Shown: positions 1 through 10,444 of the stretch, one piece after another
Position numbering within the stretch: position 1 is the stretch's first letter
How the letters are laid out: each line of letters starts with the position of its first letter
Assembly: GCA_017303755.1 (NCBI GenBank)
Contig: JAFLBS010000001.1
Coordinates: 992,001-1,056,000, forward strand
DNA: 64,000 nt
Origin: Flavobacteriales bacterium
GTDB lineage: Bacteria; Bacteroidota; Bacteroidia; Flavobacteriales; Flavobacteriaceae
Reading direction: 5' to 3'
Program-made: the position numbers and the translations under genes
Notes under the pieces: model-generated
What the model saw: the letters and a program-made list of their open reading frames with translations, nothing else
The model's database searches: none
Told to the model about the DNA's origin: nothing

Positions 1-560
1 TTGAAGAACGCTTCAATATAATCAGGACGACGGTTTTGGTAGTTTAAATAGTAAGCGTGTTCCCAAACATCCATCCCTAAAATAGGGAAACCAGTGCAAC
101 CCGCATCAGGCATTAATGGATTATCTTGATTCGGAGTAGAACATACTTCTAATTTTCCACCTTTGTGAACACATAACCAAGCCCAACCCGAACCAAAACG
201 TGTCGCGCCAGCTTTAGCAAATTGTGCTTTGAATTCGTCAAACGATTTAAAATCTCTTTCAATTGCTTCTAATAACTCTCCTTTTGGCAATCCACCACCA
301 TTTGGCGACATCACTCTCCAGAATAAGTTATGATTATAAAATCCACCGCCATTATTACGAACAGCCGCGTTTTTCATATCCAAGTTAATTAAAATATTTT
401 CGATCGTTTTTCCTTCTAAATCAGTTCCTGTAACAGCAGCGTTTAAATTGGTTGTATAGGCATTATGGTGTTTTGTATGATGAATTTCCATAGTGCGTGC
501 ATCAATATGCGGTTCTAAAGCATCATACGAATAAGGTAATTGTGGTAATTCAAAAGCCAT
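1..560 (-). CDS. sodA: Superoxide dismutase, Mn/Fe family (3' end outside window)
   Basis: Converts superoxide to hydrogen peroxide and oxygen in the cytoplasm. The reverse-strand reading frame begins [20 protein letters not shown] and keeps the metal ligands: His in the EIHHTKHH region, His in FYNHNLFW, and Asp and His in MDVWEHAYY. The second-sphere Gln lies in TPNQDNP and a Gly precedes FYNH, which is the pattern of the manganese type rather than the iron type; cambialistic use cannot be excluded. About 186 residues are visible; the usual length is about 200, so only the last ~15 residues are missing beyond base 1. It is divergent from the acetyltransferase gene. Confidence 0.95.
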   Translation of the reverse strand, partial: MAFELPQLPYSYDALEPHIDARTMEIHHTKHHNAYTTNLNAAVTGTDLEGKTIENILINLDMKNAAVRNNGGGFYNHNLFWRVMSPNGGGLPKGELLEAIERDFKSFDEFKAQFAKAGATRFGSGWAWLCVHKGGKLEVCSTPNQDNPLMPDAGCTGFPILGMDVWEHAYYLNYQNRRPDYIEAFF

Positions 561-676
561 GATATCTTTTTTTAAGATTAATACTAAATTGAATTCAAAT
601 TTAATCATTTAACTTCGCATATCGAAATCATTAACAATAGATTTTACAAATGTTAACATAATTGTTTCTTTTTTTT

Positions 677-767
677 GAAGCTATTTCCTGCTTTTCGTTC
701 CAATCTTTTTTGTCGTCCCAAGCAAAGGCCAAGGACAAAAAAGGATTTCCACTGCAATCAGGGCTAG
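677..767 (-). repeat. Dispersed repeat family A, copy 1
   Basis: Read on the minus strand the element starts CTAGCCCTGATTGCAGTGG and ends GGCAGGAAATAGCTTC-like (here AAAGCAGGAAATAGCTTC). Its middle holds a hairpin with arms TTTTTTGTC and GACAAAAAA. The same two ends with different middles recur at 33392-33535 and 62314-62390. It gives the acetyltransferase gene a false upstream extension. Confidence 0.8.
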
Positions 768-781
768 GCATTACCAATACT

Positions 782-1303
782 ATGAAATTCAACCTTCAAC
801 CCGAACACCTGAAAACTGATTTAATTCAGTTGTTCCCTTTACAAGAAACTGATTTTGAGGAATTGTATCTTGTGGCGTCCGATCCGTTAGTATGGGAACA
901 ACATCCCAACAAATTGCGTTATCAGAGAGAAGTCTTTCAAAACTTTTTCGAAGGCGCGATGCAATCACAAGGCGCATTTTTAGTTCGCGACACACAAACC
1001 AACGAAGTGGTAGGAAGTTCGCGGTTTTACGATTTTGATGAAAACGACAATTCCATTTTGATTGGCTACACGTTCATCGGCAGAAAATTCTGGGGAAATG
1101 GTTACAACAAAGCCCTGAAAAAACTAATGCTCGATTATGCTTTTCAATTTGTAGACACAGTATATTTCCACATCGGAGCACAGAATTTCCGCTCGCAAAA
1201 AGCCATCGAAAAAATTTGCGCCATTAAAGTAGGCGAGCAACAAGTAGAATATTTCGGAGAAGACTCAAAATTGAATTATATTTATCGAATTAATAAAAGT
1301 TAA
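782..1303 (+). CDS. GNAT family N-acetyltransferase (RimJ/RimL-like)
   Basis: A 173-residue acetyl-CoA-dependent N-acetyltransferase; the substrate cannot be told from sequence. It opens MKFNLQPEHLKTDLIQLFPL and has the RimJ/RimL layout: an early strand with L-PL, a central GSSRFYD strand, then IGYTFIGRKFWGNGYNKAL, which corresponds to the acetyl-CoA-binding motif A, and a C-terminal NFRSQKAIEKIC helix. An ATG-less frame extends upstream to 662, but that stretch is repeat family A, so the ATG at 782 is chosen. The next gene starts 2 bp after the stop, which suggests cotranscription. Confidence 0.85.
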   Translation: MKFNLQPEHLKTDLIQLFPLQETDFEELYLVASDPLVWEQHPNKLRYQREVFQNFFEGAMQSQGAFLVRDTQTNEVVGSSRFYDFDENDNSILIGYTFIGRKFWGNGYNKALKKLMLDYAFQFVDTVYFHIGAQNFRSQKAIEKICAIKVGEQQVEYFGEDSKLNYIYRINKS

Positions 1304-1305
1304 AG

Positions 1306-1587
1306 ATGAAGAAAAAATTAGATGATTTTTTTTCCATTTCGATGGTTGTGATGATTTTAATTGTTGTCTTTGGTTACTATTTAAGTAACTTTTTAGACAT
1401 TAAATACCATACCCAAAATCTAAATATTGATAAAAATCAGTTTACGAAATCTTGGGGTAAACCAGATAATATTTCTACGGATGGTTTAATATGGTTTTAT
1501 AAAAGTAAGAACTTCACCGGAGACCGATATGTATTTATTTTTGATGAGAAAACCAATAAATTGAAGGCAAAACATTATGACGATTAG
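1306..1587 (+). CDS. Small membrane-anchored protein of unknown function
   Basis: A 93-residue protein with one hydrophobic segment at about residues 12-30 (MVVMILIVVFGYYL) followed by a soluble domain. The soluble part has a WGKPDNIS turn, an aromatic strand IWFYKSK and a YVFIFD strand, resembling the short BamE/SmpA-like fold in which a G-x-P turn precedes beta strands; this resemblance is an inference by eye. It starts 2 bp after the acetyltransferase gene and is probably in the same transcript. No function is assigned. Confidence 0.65.
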   Translation: MKKKLDDFFSISMVVMILIVVFGYYLSNFLDIKYHTQNLNIDKNQFTKSWGKPDNISTDGLIWFYKSKNFTGDRYVFIFDEKTNKLKAKHYDD

Positions 1588-1597
1588 GGTTAATTTT

Positions 1598-1625
1598 AAT
1601 TCGTGCAAATTCGTGCAATTCGTGT
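1598..1625 (+). repeat. Dispersed repeat family D, right arm only
   Basis: Three copies of the unit AATTCGTGCA/AATTCGTGT in a row directly before the helicase gene. The same unit appears as the right arm of larger inverted elements at 15474-15593, 35909-36090, 45824-45880 and 52203-52327. Confidence 0.7.
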
Positions 1626-1631
1626 AAAACC

Positions 1632-4600
1632 ATGCAAAAACCAGCATTCTCCATCTACGACGCATCAGCAGGTTCAGGTAAAACCTATACTTTGGTGAAA
1701 GAATACCTAAAAATCATTCTGCTCTCCAAAAAATTAGACGCTTACCGAAACATCCTCGCCATTACGTTTACCAACAAAGCGGTACACGAAATGAAAAGCA
1801 GAGTCGTTACGAGTTTGTCCGAGTTTGCCAAAGACCATCCTTCAGAAAAAGCACACGATTTAATGCAAACCATCGCTTCTGAAACCGGATTATCACTCAA
1901 TGAAATCCATTCGAAAGCCAAAAATATCATCAAAAATCTGATTCACAATTATGCGGCTTTTGATATTTCTACCATCGATAAATTTACCCACAAAGTCATA
2001 CGCGCTTTTGCACACGATTTAAAATTACCCATCACTTTTGAAGTTTCCCTCGACACAGAAACACTATTGACTGAAGCGGTTGATGCCATCATCGCCAAAG
2101 CTGGCGAAGACGAAGAAATCACCAAATTACTGGTTGATTATACCTTAGAAAAAACCAACGACGATAAAAGTTGGGACGTTTCACGAGAAATCATGGAAAC
2201 AGGGCAATTGCTGCTCAACGAGAACAATCGCGAGGAAATCATTCATTTTCACGAGAAAAAAATTGAAGATTTTGTACTCATCAAATCAAAATTGGTTCAA
2301 TTGTGTGCCGATTTAGAAAAACAAACCGTCGATTTGGCCAAGCAAGCGCTGAGTATAATCGAGCAAAATGGAATCAACCTTAAATCATTTTCACGCGGAA
2401 CTTTCCCAAATCATTTGAATTACATCATCGAGTCCAATCCGAAAGCAAAAGATAAAAAATTTACTGAATTTGATTCGATTGCCATCAACAAAACCGCTTC
2501 AGACAGAGCGATTATTGAAGCGATAATTCCACAATTACTACAATTGTTAGCTCAAATCTATCCCAAATTAGAAAAGAAGTATTTTTACGAAGCGTTTCTT
2601 AAAAATATAACGCCATTGTCACTTTTGAATACTTTGAGCAATCAGTTGTCCGAAATTCAGAAAGAAAAAAACATCCTTTCGATAACCGAATTCAATAAGT
2701 TAATCAACGATCAAATTCAAAATCAGCCAGCGCCTTTTATTTACGAGCGAATGGGCGAAAAATACAAACACTTTTTCATCGATGAGTTTCAAGATACGTC
2801 TTTGATGCAATGGCACAATTTGATTCCGCTGATTGACAATTCTCTTTCAAGCGAAGATTTAAATGGTGAACGCGGTTCGCTGCTCATTGTTGGCGATCCT
2901 AAGCAATCAATTTACCGTTGGCGCGGTGGAAAAGCAGAACAATTCATCGAGTTGAGTAAAGATGAAAATCCATTTGTGAATCCGGATAAAAAGTTATTTT
3001 CACTCGACACGAATTACCGAAGTTATTCTCAAATCATCGATTTCAATAACGAATTTTTCAAGATTCTATCATCAAAATTTACCAACCAAGATTATAAAAA
3101 TTTATACGAAAATCATAGTCATCAAAAACAAAATGACAAAAAAGGCGGTTATGTTTCCCTATCGTTTCTTCCAAAAGAGAACACAGTCGAATTAGATTCA
3201 GAAAACGAAGACGAAAACCTCGATAAAGACCAACACTATTGCGCTAAAATTTTAAGTACAATTGATCAAATCATTCAACAAGGCTTTAGTTACAAAGACA
3301 TTGTAATTTTAACCCGAAACAACAAAAAAGCAACTATTGCCGCACGATTTTTAACCGAAAAAAGTATACCAGTAGTTTCGTCGGAAAGTCTATTATTATC
3401 AGCATCTTCAGAGGTAAAAGTTATTATTCATACATTACGATATATGAATAATTTTAACAACCTTGATGCGAAGTCGAATTTACTGTACTATTTATCCAAA
3501 AACAATCAAGACAAATCGTCAATTCACGATTTTATTTTTCAAGGAATGGAGCATAGAAGTGAAGTTGAATTTCAAGCATGGCTGACGCAATTCGGAGTCG
3601 ATTTGAACTTTAAAAACCTTCGAAAAAAATCACTCTATGAAGCAACCGAAATCATCATTTCGAAAGTAATTCCAATTAAAAAGAGAAACGCGTATGTTCA
3701 ATACTTTTTAGATATTATTTTAGAAAAAGACGTTCGAAATCAATTTGGAATTTCGGATTTTTTGTATTTCTGGGAAAACAAAAGTGATTCGCTCAGCATT
3801 CCATCGCCAGAAGGAAATGATGCAGTAAAAATCATGACCATTCACAAATCAAAAGGATTGGAGTTTCCAGTGGTGATTTTTCCATTTGCAGAAGAAAATT
3901 ACACCTTGACCAAGCAAGAAAAGCTGTGGCTCGAAGCCGACGAGGAAGTGGTTGGATTACCCAAAGCATTAGTTGCTAAAAATAAAAGTGTGGAATCATT
4001 TGGAGAAGAAGCATCCGAAGTGTATCATCAAAAAGAACAAGAAAAATTACTAGACAACATCAATGTACTTTATGTGGCTTTAACTCGAGCGGAAGAGCAA
4101 TTGTACATCATTTCATCGGAAGTAAAACCAACTAAAGACGGAAATTACCCAAATAATTTAGCTTCTTTTTTTGTTGAATATTTGCATGCAATTCATCGAT
4201 TTAAAGAAGGCTTACTAGAATATGAATTGGGAAGTAAGACAAAATTATCTTCTTACAAATCTTTAGAAATCAACACTAAAATTACGCCTCAACGGTATTC
4301 TGAATACAACCCGAAAAGCATCAAAATTGCTCAAAAAGAAAGTTTGATGTGGGATACAAAACAGCAAAAAGCAATTGAGTTTGGAAACCTTTTGCACGAA
4401 ATTTTATCGTATGTCAAAACTAAAAATGATGTCGAATTGGCAGTAACAAAAGCCTTAGAAAGTGGTTTGATTGAAAAAAATCAGAAAGAAACCATTGTTG
4501 AAAGTTTGAGTAAAATCGTTTTTCATCCCGAGTTGATTGATTTTTTTGCTGAAGAAGGCAAAGTGCTTAACGAAAAAACAATCATCCAAAAAAGCACAGG

Positions 4601-4796
4601 TTTGTCTAAGCCTGATAGAATTGTTATAAAATCGAATAATGAAGTATTGTTGTTGGATTACAAAACAGGCGAATCACTTTTAAAACACAAAGAGCAAGTT
4701 GAAAATTATGCTTTGTCTATTGAAGAAATGGGTTATAAAGTGACAAAAAAAGTGCTGGTATACATTGGAGAAGAAATCAAAATTATACATTTGTAA
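1632..4796 (+). CDS. addA: AddA-like UvrD-family helicase-nuclease
   Basis: A 1054-residue superfamily 1 DNA helicase fused to a C-terminal nuclease, expected to process double-strand DNA ends for recombination together with an AddB partner. The Walker A motif is ASAGSGKT at residues 11-18, and the Walker B/Q region DEFQDTS is at 384-390. Motif III is VGDPKQSIYRWRGG, motif V is TIHKSKGLEFPVVIF, and motif VI is LYVALTRAEEQLYI. The PD-(D/E)XK nuclease core LLDYKTGE has its Asp at 1009 and Lys at 1011. The ATG follows a family D repeat by a few bases. The likely partner (AddB-like) starts 2.8 kb downstream after kbl and the OmpA gene, an unusual separation for genes of one enzyme. Confidence 0.88.
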   Translation: MQKPAFSIYDASAGSGKTYTLVKEYLKIILLSKKLDAYRNILAITFTNKAVHEMKSRVVTSLSEFAKDHPSEKAHDLMQTIASETGLSLNEIHSKAKNIIKNLIHNYAAFDISTIDKFTHKVIRAFAHDLKLPITFEVSLDTETLLTEAVDAIIAKAGEDEEITKLLVDYTLEKTNDDKSWDVSREIMETGQLLLNENNREEIIHFHEKKIEDFVLIKSKLVQLCADLEKQTVDLAKQALSIIEQNGINLKSFSRGTFPNHLNYIIESNPKAKDKKFTEFDSIAINKTASDRAIIEAIIPQLLQLLAQIYPKLEKKYFYEAFLKNITPLSLLNTLSNQLSEIQKEKNILSITEFNKLINDQIQNQPAPFIYERMGEKYKHFFIDEFQDTSLMQWHNLIPLIDNSLSSEDLNGERGSLLIVGDPKQSIYRWRGGKAEQFIELSKDENPFVNPDKKLFSLDTNYRSYSQIIDFNNEFFKILSSKFTNQDYKNLYENHSHQKQNDKKGGYVSLSFLPKENTVELDSENEDENLDKDQHYCAKILSTIDQIIQQGFSYKDIVILTRNNKKATIAARFLTEKSIPVVSSESLLLSASSEVKVIIHTLRYMNNFNNLDAKSNLLYYLSKNNQDKSSIHDFIFQGMEHRSEVEFQAWLTQFGVDLNFKNLRKKSLYEATEIIISKVIPIKKRNAYVQYFLDIILEKDVRNQFGISDFLYFWENKSDSLSIPSPEGNDAVKIMTIHKSKGLEFPVVIFPFAEENYTLTKQEKLWLEADEEVVGLPKALVAKNKSVESFGEEASEVYHQKEQEKLLDNINVLYVALTRAEEQLYIISSEVKPTKDGNYPNNLASFFVEYLHAIHRFKEGLLEYELGSKTKLSSYKSLEINTKITPQRYSEYNPKSIKIAQKESLMWDTKQQKAIEFGNLLHEILSYVKTKNDVELAVTKALESGLIEKNQKETIVESLSKIVFHPELIDFFAEEGKVLNEKTIIQKSTGLSKPDRIVIKSNNEVLLLDYKTGESLLKHKEQVENYALSIEEMGYKVTKKVLVYIGEEIKIIHL

Positions 4797-4813
4797 ACTA
4801 AAACAAACACACT

Positions 4814-6004
4814 ATGTACGGTAAACTAAAACAACATCTTCAAAACGAATTGGATGCAATTCAAAATAACGGATTATTCAAAAAAGAACGTATTATAACC
4901 TCGCCACAAGGTGCAGAAATTACAGTAAACGGAGAAACGGTTCTTAATTTTTGTGCCAATAATTATCTAGGCTTATCATCGCATCCAGAAGTGATTCAGG
5001 CCGCAAAAGACGCTTTGGATTCTCATGGTTTTGGGATGTCGTCAGTGCGTTTTATTTGTGGTACACAAGACATTCACAAATCATTAGAAAAAGCCATTGC
5101 CGAGTTTTACGGAACAGAAGACACCATTTTGTATGCTGCTGCTTTTGATGCTAACGGTGGTGTTTTCGAGCCTTTATTAGGAGAAGAAGATTGCATTATT
5201 TCAGATAGTTTAAATCATGCTTCTATTATTGATGGTGTGCGCTTGTGTAAAGCGGCACGTTACCGTTATGAAAACTCCAATATGGAAGATTTAGAACAGC
5301 AATTGATTAAAGCGACACAAGAAGGTAGACGATTCAAATTAATTGTTACTGATGGAGTTTTTTCAATGGATGGTTTAGTGGCACCGCTGGATAAAATTTG
5401 TGACTTGGCTGATCAATATGATGCAATGGTTATGGTAGATGAATGTCATGCAGCAGGTTTTATTGGCGCTACAGGAAAAGGAACAATGGAGGCCAAAGGC
5501 GTAATGGGAAGAGTAGATATAATCACAGGAACTTTAGGGAAAGCATTGGGCGGAGCGATGGGCGGTTATACTACAGCTAAAAAAGAAATTATAGAAATTT
5601 TACGCCAACGATCACGACCCTATTTGTTCTCCAATTCATTAGCTCCGGCTATTGTGGGTGCTTCTTTGAAGGTTTTTGAATTATTGAAGAAAGACACTTC
5701 ATTGAGAGATAAATTAGAATGGAACACCAACTACTTCAAAGAAGGAATGAAAAAAGCTGGTTTTGACATTATTGACGGTGATTCGGCCATTGTTCCGGTG
5801 ATGCTTTACGATGCAAAGTTATCACAAGTCATGGCTGATGAATTGCTGAAAAAAGGAATATATGTTATTGGATTCTTTTATCCTGTTGTTCCAAAAGACA
5901 AAGCAAGGATACGTGTGCAATTGTCAGCAGCACATTCAAAAGAACATCTAGATAAAGCGATTAAAGCATTTACGGAAGTGGGTAAAACATTAGAAATCAT
6001 ATAG
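4814..6004 (+). CDS. kbl: Glycine C-acetyltransferase (2-amino-3-ketobutyrate CoA ligase)
   Basis: A 396-residue PLP enzyme of the alpha-oxoamine synthase family that joins acetyl-CoA and glycine to 2-amino-3-ketobutyrate, or runs in the reverse direction in threonine breakdown. The PLP lysine is K243 in [13 protein letters not shown]. The substrate-pocket segments [12 protein letters not shown] and [17 protein letters not shown] match Kbl closely, and the length equals the usual ~397. It starts 17 bp after the helicase gene. No threonine dehydrogenase gene is visible in the window. Related 8-amino-7-oxononanoate synthase (BioF) is the main alternative, but the Kbl-type segments argue against it. 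Confidence 0.92.
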   Translation: MYGKLKQHLQNELDAIQNNGLFKKERIITSPQGAEITVNGETVLNFCANNYLGLSSHPEVIQAAKDALDSHGFGMSSVRFICGTQDIHKSLEKAIAEFYGTEDTILYAAAFDANGGVFEPLLGEEDCIISDSLNHASIIDGVRLCKAARYRYENSNMEDLEQQLIKATQEGRRFKLIVTDGVFSMDGLVAPLDKICDLADQYDAMVMVDECHAAGFIGATGKGTMEAKGVMGRVDIITGTLGKALGGAMGGYTTAKKEIIEILRQRSRPYLFSNSLAPAIVGASLKVFELLKKDTSLRDKLEWNTNYFKEGMKKAGFDIIDGDSAIVPVMLYDAKLSQVMADELLKKGIYVIGFFYPVVPKDKARIRVQLSAAHSKEHLDKAIKAFTEVGKTLEII

Positions 6005-6044
6005 GCCAAATTTATTTTAATTATAGAATTTTGTCTACAATATT

Positions 6045-6074
6045 TTGATAATTCATTTATTGGTATTACTTTTG
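6045..6074 (+). promoter_or_regulatory. Bacteroidota-type promoter of the OmpA gene
   Basis: TTG at 6045-6047 is followed after 19 bp by TACTTTTG at 6067-6074, an exact fit to the TTG-N19-TAnnTTTG promoter of Bacteroidota. It lies 39 bp before the OmpA ATG, leaving a leader of roughly 30 bases. Confidence 0.8.
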
Positions 6075-6112
6075 TCGCATTATAACCATTATAATTAAAC
6101 AAAATTTTAAGT

Positions 6113-7519
6113 ATGAAACATCTTAACAAATTATTTGCTGCATTGCTTTTAGTAGCTGCTTTTAGCACTCAGGCACAAGATAGCAATAACAAATGGGCTA
6201 TTTCGTTTGGTGTAAACGCAGTAGACGGAGGCAGAGTTAGTGCTGCATCAAAATTAGAAGATCAATTTTCACAGTATTTTGACGCTAAAAAGTATTGGAG
6301 TATTTTACCTTCAGTATCTACTGTAGGTGTATCAAGATACGTAGGAGATAATTTTTCTTTTGGTGTTACTGGTTCTGTAAACAAAATCACTAAAATGGTG
6401 GGTGAAAGATCAGAAGTGCCTGGAGATTATCCAGTTGTAAATCCTGGTGATTTAAACTATTATTCAGCAGACGCTACTGTTAAATATAGTTTTATGAACT
6501 TGTTGAAATCTAAAGTTATTGATCCTTCTGCTCACATTGGTGGAGGTTATACTTGGTTTGGTGATGCTTCTGCAGGAACATTGAACGGAGGTTTAGGTTT
6601 AACATTGTGGTTCACAGAACAAGTAGGTCTTTCTTGGGTATCTACTTACAAACATTCTTTTGATGACACAAGAGTTCCAAATGTAGATGTTGCTTCACAC
6701 TTGCAACACTCAGCTGGTTTAACTTTCAAATTCGGTGCATCTGATAAAGATAATGACGGAATTTATGACAAAGATGATTCTTGTCCAGATGTTGCTGGTT
6801 TAAAACAATTTAATGGTTGTCCAGATTCAGACGGAGACGGAATTCAAGATAGCGAAGATGAGTGTAAAGATGAGCAAGGAACTGTTGAAATGAAAGGTTG
6901 TCCTGACACAGACGGTGACGGTATTGCTGATAAAGATGACGCTTGTCCAGATGTAGCTGGTATTAAATCTTTAGAAGGTTGTCCAGATGCTGACGGTGAT
7001 GGTATCACTGACAAAAAAGACAACTGTCCTGATGTTAAAGGTCCAAAAGAAAACAATGGTTGTCCTTGGCCAGATAGAGATGGAGATTCAGTTCTTGACA
7101 AAGATGACAAATGTCCAGATGTAAAAGGTACTGTAGCTAACAAAGGTTGTCCAGAAGTTTCTGACGAAGCAATCAAAAGATTAAACGACTACGCTAAAAC
7201 GATTTTATTCGATACTAACAAAGCTACGTTCCAACAAAGAACTTACCCAGTATTAGAAGCTATCGTTGCAATCTTGAAAGAATACCCAAGCGCTAACTTC
7301 TCTATCGAAGGTCACACTGATAGCGATGGTAAAGATGCTGCTAACCAAACTTTATCTGAAAACAGAGCTGCAGCGGTTAAAGATTATTTAATCGAAAAAG
7401 GTATCGCTTCTTCAAGATTATCATCTAAAGGTTTCGGTGAGTCAATGCCAATTGATTCTAACAAAACTAAAGCTGGTAAAGCTAACAACAGAAGAGTTGA
7501 AGTGAAATTAGTAAGATAA
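6113..7519 (+). CDS. OmpA-family outer membrane protein with TSP3 repeats
   Basis: A 468-residue outer membrane protein that should tie the outer membrane to peptidoglycan. A signal peptide ([18 protein letters not shown] to about residue 21) leads into a beta-barrel-like domain to about 205. Then come five or so thrombospondin type 3 repeats (about 208-345) with the calcium-binding D-x-D-x-D-G pattern, for example [14 protein letters not shown]. The C-terminal OmpA domain (about 360-468) has [19 protein letters not shown] and NNRRVEVKL. It has its own promoter and a strong terminator, and its codons are C-ending more often than in its neighbours, consistent with high expression. Confidence 0.93.
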   Translation: MKHLNKLFAALLLVAAFSTQAQDSNNKWAISFGVNAVDGGRVSAASKLEDQFSQYFDAKKYWSILPSVSTVGVSRYVGDNFSFGVTGSVNKITKMVGERSEVPGDYPVVNPGDLNYYSADATVKYSFMNLLKSKVIDPSAHIGGGYTWFGDASAGTLNGGLGLTLWFTEQVGLSWVSTYKHSFDDTRVPNVDVASHLQHSAGLTFKFGASDKDNDGIYDKDDSCPDVAGLKQFNGCPDSDGDGIQDSEDECKDEQGTVEMKGCPDTDGDGIADKDDACPDVAGIKSLEGCPDADGDGITDKKDNCPDVKGPKENNGCPWPDRDGDSVLDKDDKCPDVKGTVANKGCPEVSDEAIKRLNDYAKTILFDTNKATFQQRTYPVLEAIVAILKEYPSANFSIEGHTDSDGKDAANQTLSENRAAAVKDYLIEKGIASSRLSSKGFGESMPIDSNKTKAGKANNRRVEVKLVR

Positions 7520-7542
7520 TTTCTTTTTAAAAATATTTCTTG

Positions 7543-7573
7543 AAAACGCCTCGATTTATCGGGGCGTTTTTTT
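7543..7573 (+). terminator. Rho-independent terminator after the OmpA gene
   Basis: AAAACGCCTCGAT pairs with ATCGGGGCGTTTT, with one G-T pair, followed by a T-rich run. It ends 12 bp before the AddB-like start codon, so that gene must use readthrough or a promoter overlapping the hairpin. Confidence 0.85.
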
Positions 7574-7584
7574 ATTTTTATACT

Positions 7585-10353
7585 ATGTCAAATTCAACTT
7601 TTTTAAATCAACTGGCTCAGAAGATATTGCAGATACACTCGGATAATAGTTCCGATTTAGTAGTGGTTTTGCCCAATAAAAGAGCTAAAGTTTTTTTATT
7701 AAACGAATTGAAAGAAACCGCGACTCAAACTCTTTTTTCTCCAGAAATTATTAGTATTGAAGATTTTATTCAGGATGTTGCCGGAATTCGAAATATAGAT
7801 TCTATTGAACTTCTTTTCCAGTTTTATGAAGTCTATCTTGAAATCATTGATGATGAACCCAAAGAAGCATTTGACGTATTTGCTAATTGGGCAAAAACAC
7901 TACTACAAGATTTTAATGAAATCGACCGTTATTTACTCGAACCCAACAAAATCCTGAAATACCTCGAAAATATTAAAGAAATTGAGCATTGGTCAGTTTC
8001 TATCGAGCAGCGAACGGATTTGATCGATAAACATTTGAAATTCTGGAAAAAATTACCCGATTACTACCATTCATTATATCAAGCTTTACATAGTCAAGGT
8101 AAAGGTTATCAAGGTTTAATCTACCGTGAAGCTGTTGACAATGTCAATCATTTTTCCAATCAATTATCCGATTCACAACACATTGTTTTTGCAGGTTTTA
8201 ATGCGTTAAACCAAGCGGAGGAACGAATCATTCAGCATCTTTTGGCTTGCGAAAAAGCTACGGTATATTGGGATATTGATGAAACGTTTTTAAACGATTA
8301 CCAACACGATGCGGGTTTGTTTCAACGTAAGATTAAATCGAGTTGGCCTTATTATAAATCGAATCCGTATGAATGGATTTTTAATCACTACCAAGAGGAA
8401 AAAAACATCCACATAGTCAGCACTTCAAAATCCATTGGACAAGCCAAAATTGTGGGTGAAATTATTGATAACACTATTTCTCAAGGAAATTCAAACCTTC
8501 AAAAAGTAGCCGTAGTTCTTGCCGATGAAAACCTTTTGCTTCCCGTTTTGCATTCTCTTCCTAATGGAGTAGATGCATTGAATATAACCATGGGTTTTTC
8601 GAGTAAAAATAATCCAGCACAATTGCTCGTTTCTAAATTATTTAAGATGCACACCAACGCCTTAAATAAAGACCCTAAAAATTATGTTTTTTACTATAAA
8701 GAAGTACTCGAAATCCTCAATCATCCTTTGCTTGAGCCGCACATTCAGCCCAACGAATTAGTTACTAAAATCAATTTCAATAATTATACTTTTATCACTT
8801 TAAAAAAGCTTAAAGAACTTTATAATTCAGAAAATGAACTCTTCAATTTGATTTTTAATCAATGGAATTTTCCTGCCAATAAAGTGCTCGAGCAACTTTC
8901 GCAAATTCTATTGCTAATTAAATCCAAACTCGAATACAATTCTGAGGAAGAGAAAATCACTCGTGCTTTCATCTATTCTGTTTTTAAGGTCATCAACAAA
9001 CTTAAAAATTATTTTATTGAAGTTGAAAATTCGCCTATTGACACTATTGATAATCTCTTAGCCATCTACAAACAAGTAATTGATGAAGCCGAAGTTTCAT
9101 TTGAAGGTGAACCTCTCAACGGACTTCAGATTATGGGTGTTTTAGAAAGCCGTGTGCTCGATTTTGAAACCGTGATAATCACTTCTGTCAATGAAGGAAA
9201 ATTACCGTCTGGAAAGTCTATGAATTCGTTTCTTCCTTACGATGTTAAAGTCGAATACGGTTTGCCAACGTACAAAGAAAAAGACGCCATTTTTGCCTTT
9301 CACTTTTACCATTTGTTGCAAAGAGCCAAAAATGTATACCTCATTTATAATTCCGATTCGGATGGTTATGACGCAGCCGAAAAAAGCCGTTTTATCACTC
9401 AATTGGAAGTGGAGCAACCTAAAAAACACAACACAACTTTTGAATATTACAATCCAGTTGTACCTAATATAGCCTATCAATTGGTAAGTGTTCCAAAAAC
9501 GGATAAAGTAATGGTACGCTTACGCGAAATAGCAGAAAAAGGGTTTTCACCATCGTCGTTAACAACGTACATTCGCAATCCAATACAATTCTATTTCCAG
9601 CGAGTTTTGCGTATTTCTGAAGTGGATGAGGTGGAAGAAAACATCGCCGTTAACACGCTCGGAACCATTATTCATAAAACCTTAGAAGAATTGTACAAAC
9701 CTTTAATAGGTCGATTGATTACGGTTTTAGACATTCACAATTGCCTTAAAAAAGTAGACGAGGAAACGCTCACGCAATTCAAATTGGTCTACAAAGAAGG
9801 CGAAATCAAAAAAGGAAGAAACCTACTAGCTTTTGAAGTAGCCAAGCAAAATGTAACCAATTTTCTAAACCAAGAATTAGCCTCAATTGAAAACGGCGAT
9901 GAAATTCAAATCATTGCCTTAGAACACAATTACGAACGCTTATTAGAACATCCAACATTGCCATTTCCAGTTCTGATAAAAGGAAATTTAGATCGTGTAG
10001 AATACCGTAACGGAAAAATCAGAATCATCGATTACAAAACCGGAAAAGTAGAACAGAGAAGTCTAACACTCAAACAGTGGAATGGTTTAACGACCGATAT
10101 TAAAAACGACAAAATCATCCAAGTTTTGGCCTACGCTTTTATGTTTGAAGATGAGTTAAAAGGACGCGAAATGGAAGCGGGAATTCTATCCTTTAAAAAT
10201 CTGAAATCTGGATTTTTACCCTTTACTTTTAAAGAAGAAAAAGAAGCTATCTGCACTATTACTGAAGAAGTGATGCAAAATTACCTCGAACAAATTGTAG
10301 GTCTATTGGCTGAAATCATGAACGAAGAAATTCCGTTTACGGAGAAATTGTAG
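7585..10353 (+). CDS. addB: AddB-like PD-(D/E)XK nuclease
   Basis: A 922-residue protein with an inactivated helicase-like N-terminal half and a C-terminal nuclease, expected to form the second subunit of the AddAB end-resection complex. The N-terminus VVVLPNKRAKVFLLNEL is where AddB proteins carry a degenerate Walker motif. EGKLPSGKSMNSFLPYDV is a conserved AddB segment. The nuclease core is IIDYKTGK with Asp816 and Lys818, preceded by SPSSLTTYIRNPIQFYFQ and TLGTIIHKTLEELY. The iron-sulphur cysteines of the Firmicutes AddB are not visible, as is usual in Bacteroidota. The frame opens at 7540 inside the upstream terminator, so the ATG at 7585 is preferred. Confidence 0.85.
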   Translation: MSNSTFLNQLAQKILQIHSDNSSDLVVVLPNKRAKVFLLNELKETATQTLFSPEIISIEDFIQDVAGIRNIDSIELLFQFYEVYLEIIDDEPKEAFDVFANWAKTLLQDFNEIDRYLLEPNKILKYLENIKEIEHWSVSIEQRTDLIDKHLKFWKKLPDYYHSLYQALHSQGKGYQGLIYREAVDNVNHFSNQLSDSQHIVFAGFNALNQAEERIIQHLLACEKATVYWDIDETFLNDYQHDAGLFQRKIKSSWPYYKSNPYEWIFNHYQEEKNIHIVSTSKSIGQAKIVGEIIDNTISQGNSNLQKVAVVLADENLLLPVLHSLPNGVDALNITMGFSSKNNPAQLLVSKLFKMHTNALNKDPKNYVFYYKEVLEILNHPLLEPHIQPNELVTKINFNNYTFITLKKLKELYNSENELFNLIFNQWNFPANKVLEQLSQILLLIKSKLEYNSEEEKITRAFIYSVFKVINKLKNYFIEVENSPIDTIDNLLAIYKQVIDEAEVSFEGEPLNGLQIMGVLESRVLDFETVIITSVNEGKLPSGKSMNSFLPYDVKVEYGLPTYKEKDAIFAFHFYHLLQRAKNVYLIYNSDSDGYDAAEKSRFITQLEVEQPKKHNTTFEYYNPVVPNIAYQLVSVPKTDKVMVRLREIAEKGFSPSSLTTYIRNPIQFYFQRVLRISEVDEVEENIAVNTLGTIIHKTLEELYKPLIGRLITVLDIHNCLKKVDEETLTQFKLVYKEGEIKKGRNLLAFEVAKQNVTNFLNQELASIENGDEIQIIALEHNYERLLEHPTLPFPVLIKGNLDRVEYRNGKIRIIDYKTGKVEQRSLTLKQWNGLTTDIKNDKIIQVLAYAFMFEDELKGREMEAGILSFKNLKSGFLPFTFKEEKEAICTITEEVMQNYLEQIVGLLAEIMNEEIPFTEKL

Positions 10354-10444
10354 CGGTTGCCTTACTTAAACTTAAGTTAATCTTTATTGAAGGAATAAGA
10401 AAATTTAATTGATTTGTTTGAAATATTCAATTAAATATCTTCCA

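Noticed and set aside
6844-7176. Minus-strand repetitive 110-codon frame with SGQ-P-S units
   Set aside because: Mirror of the TSP3 repeats in the OmpA gene; repetition comes from the plus-strand coding.
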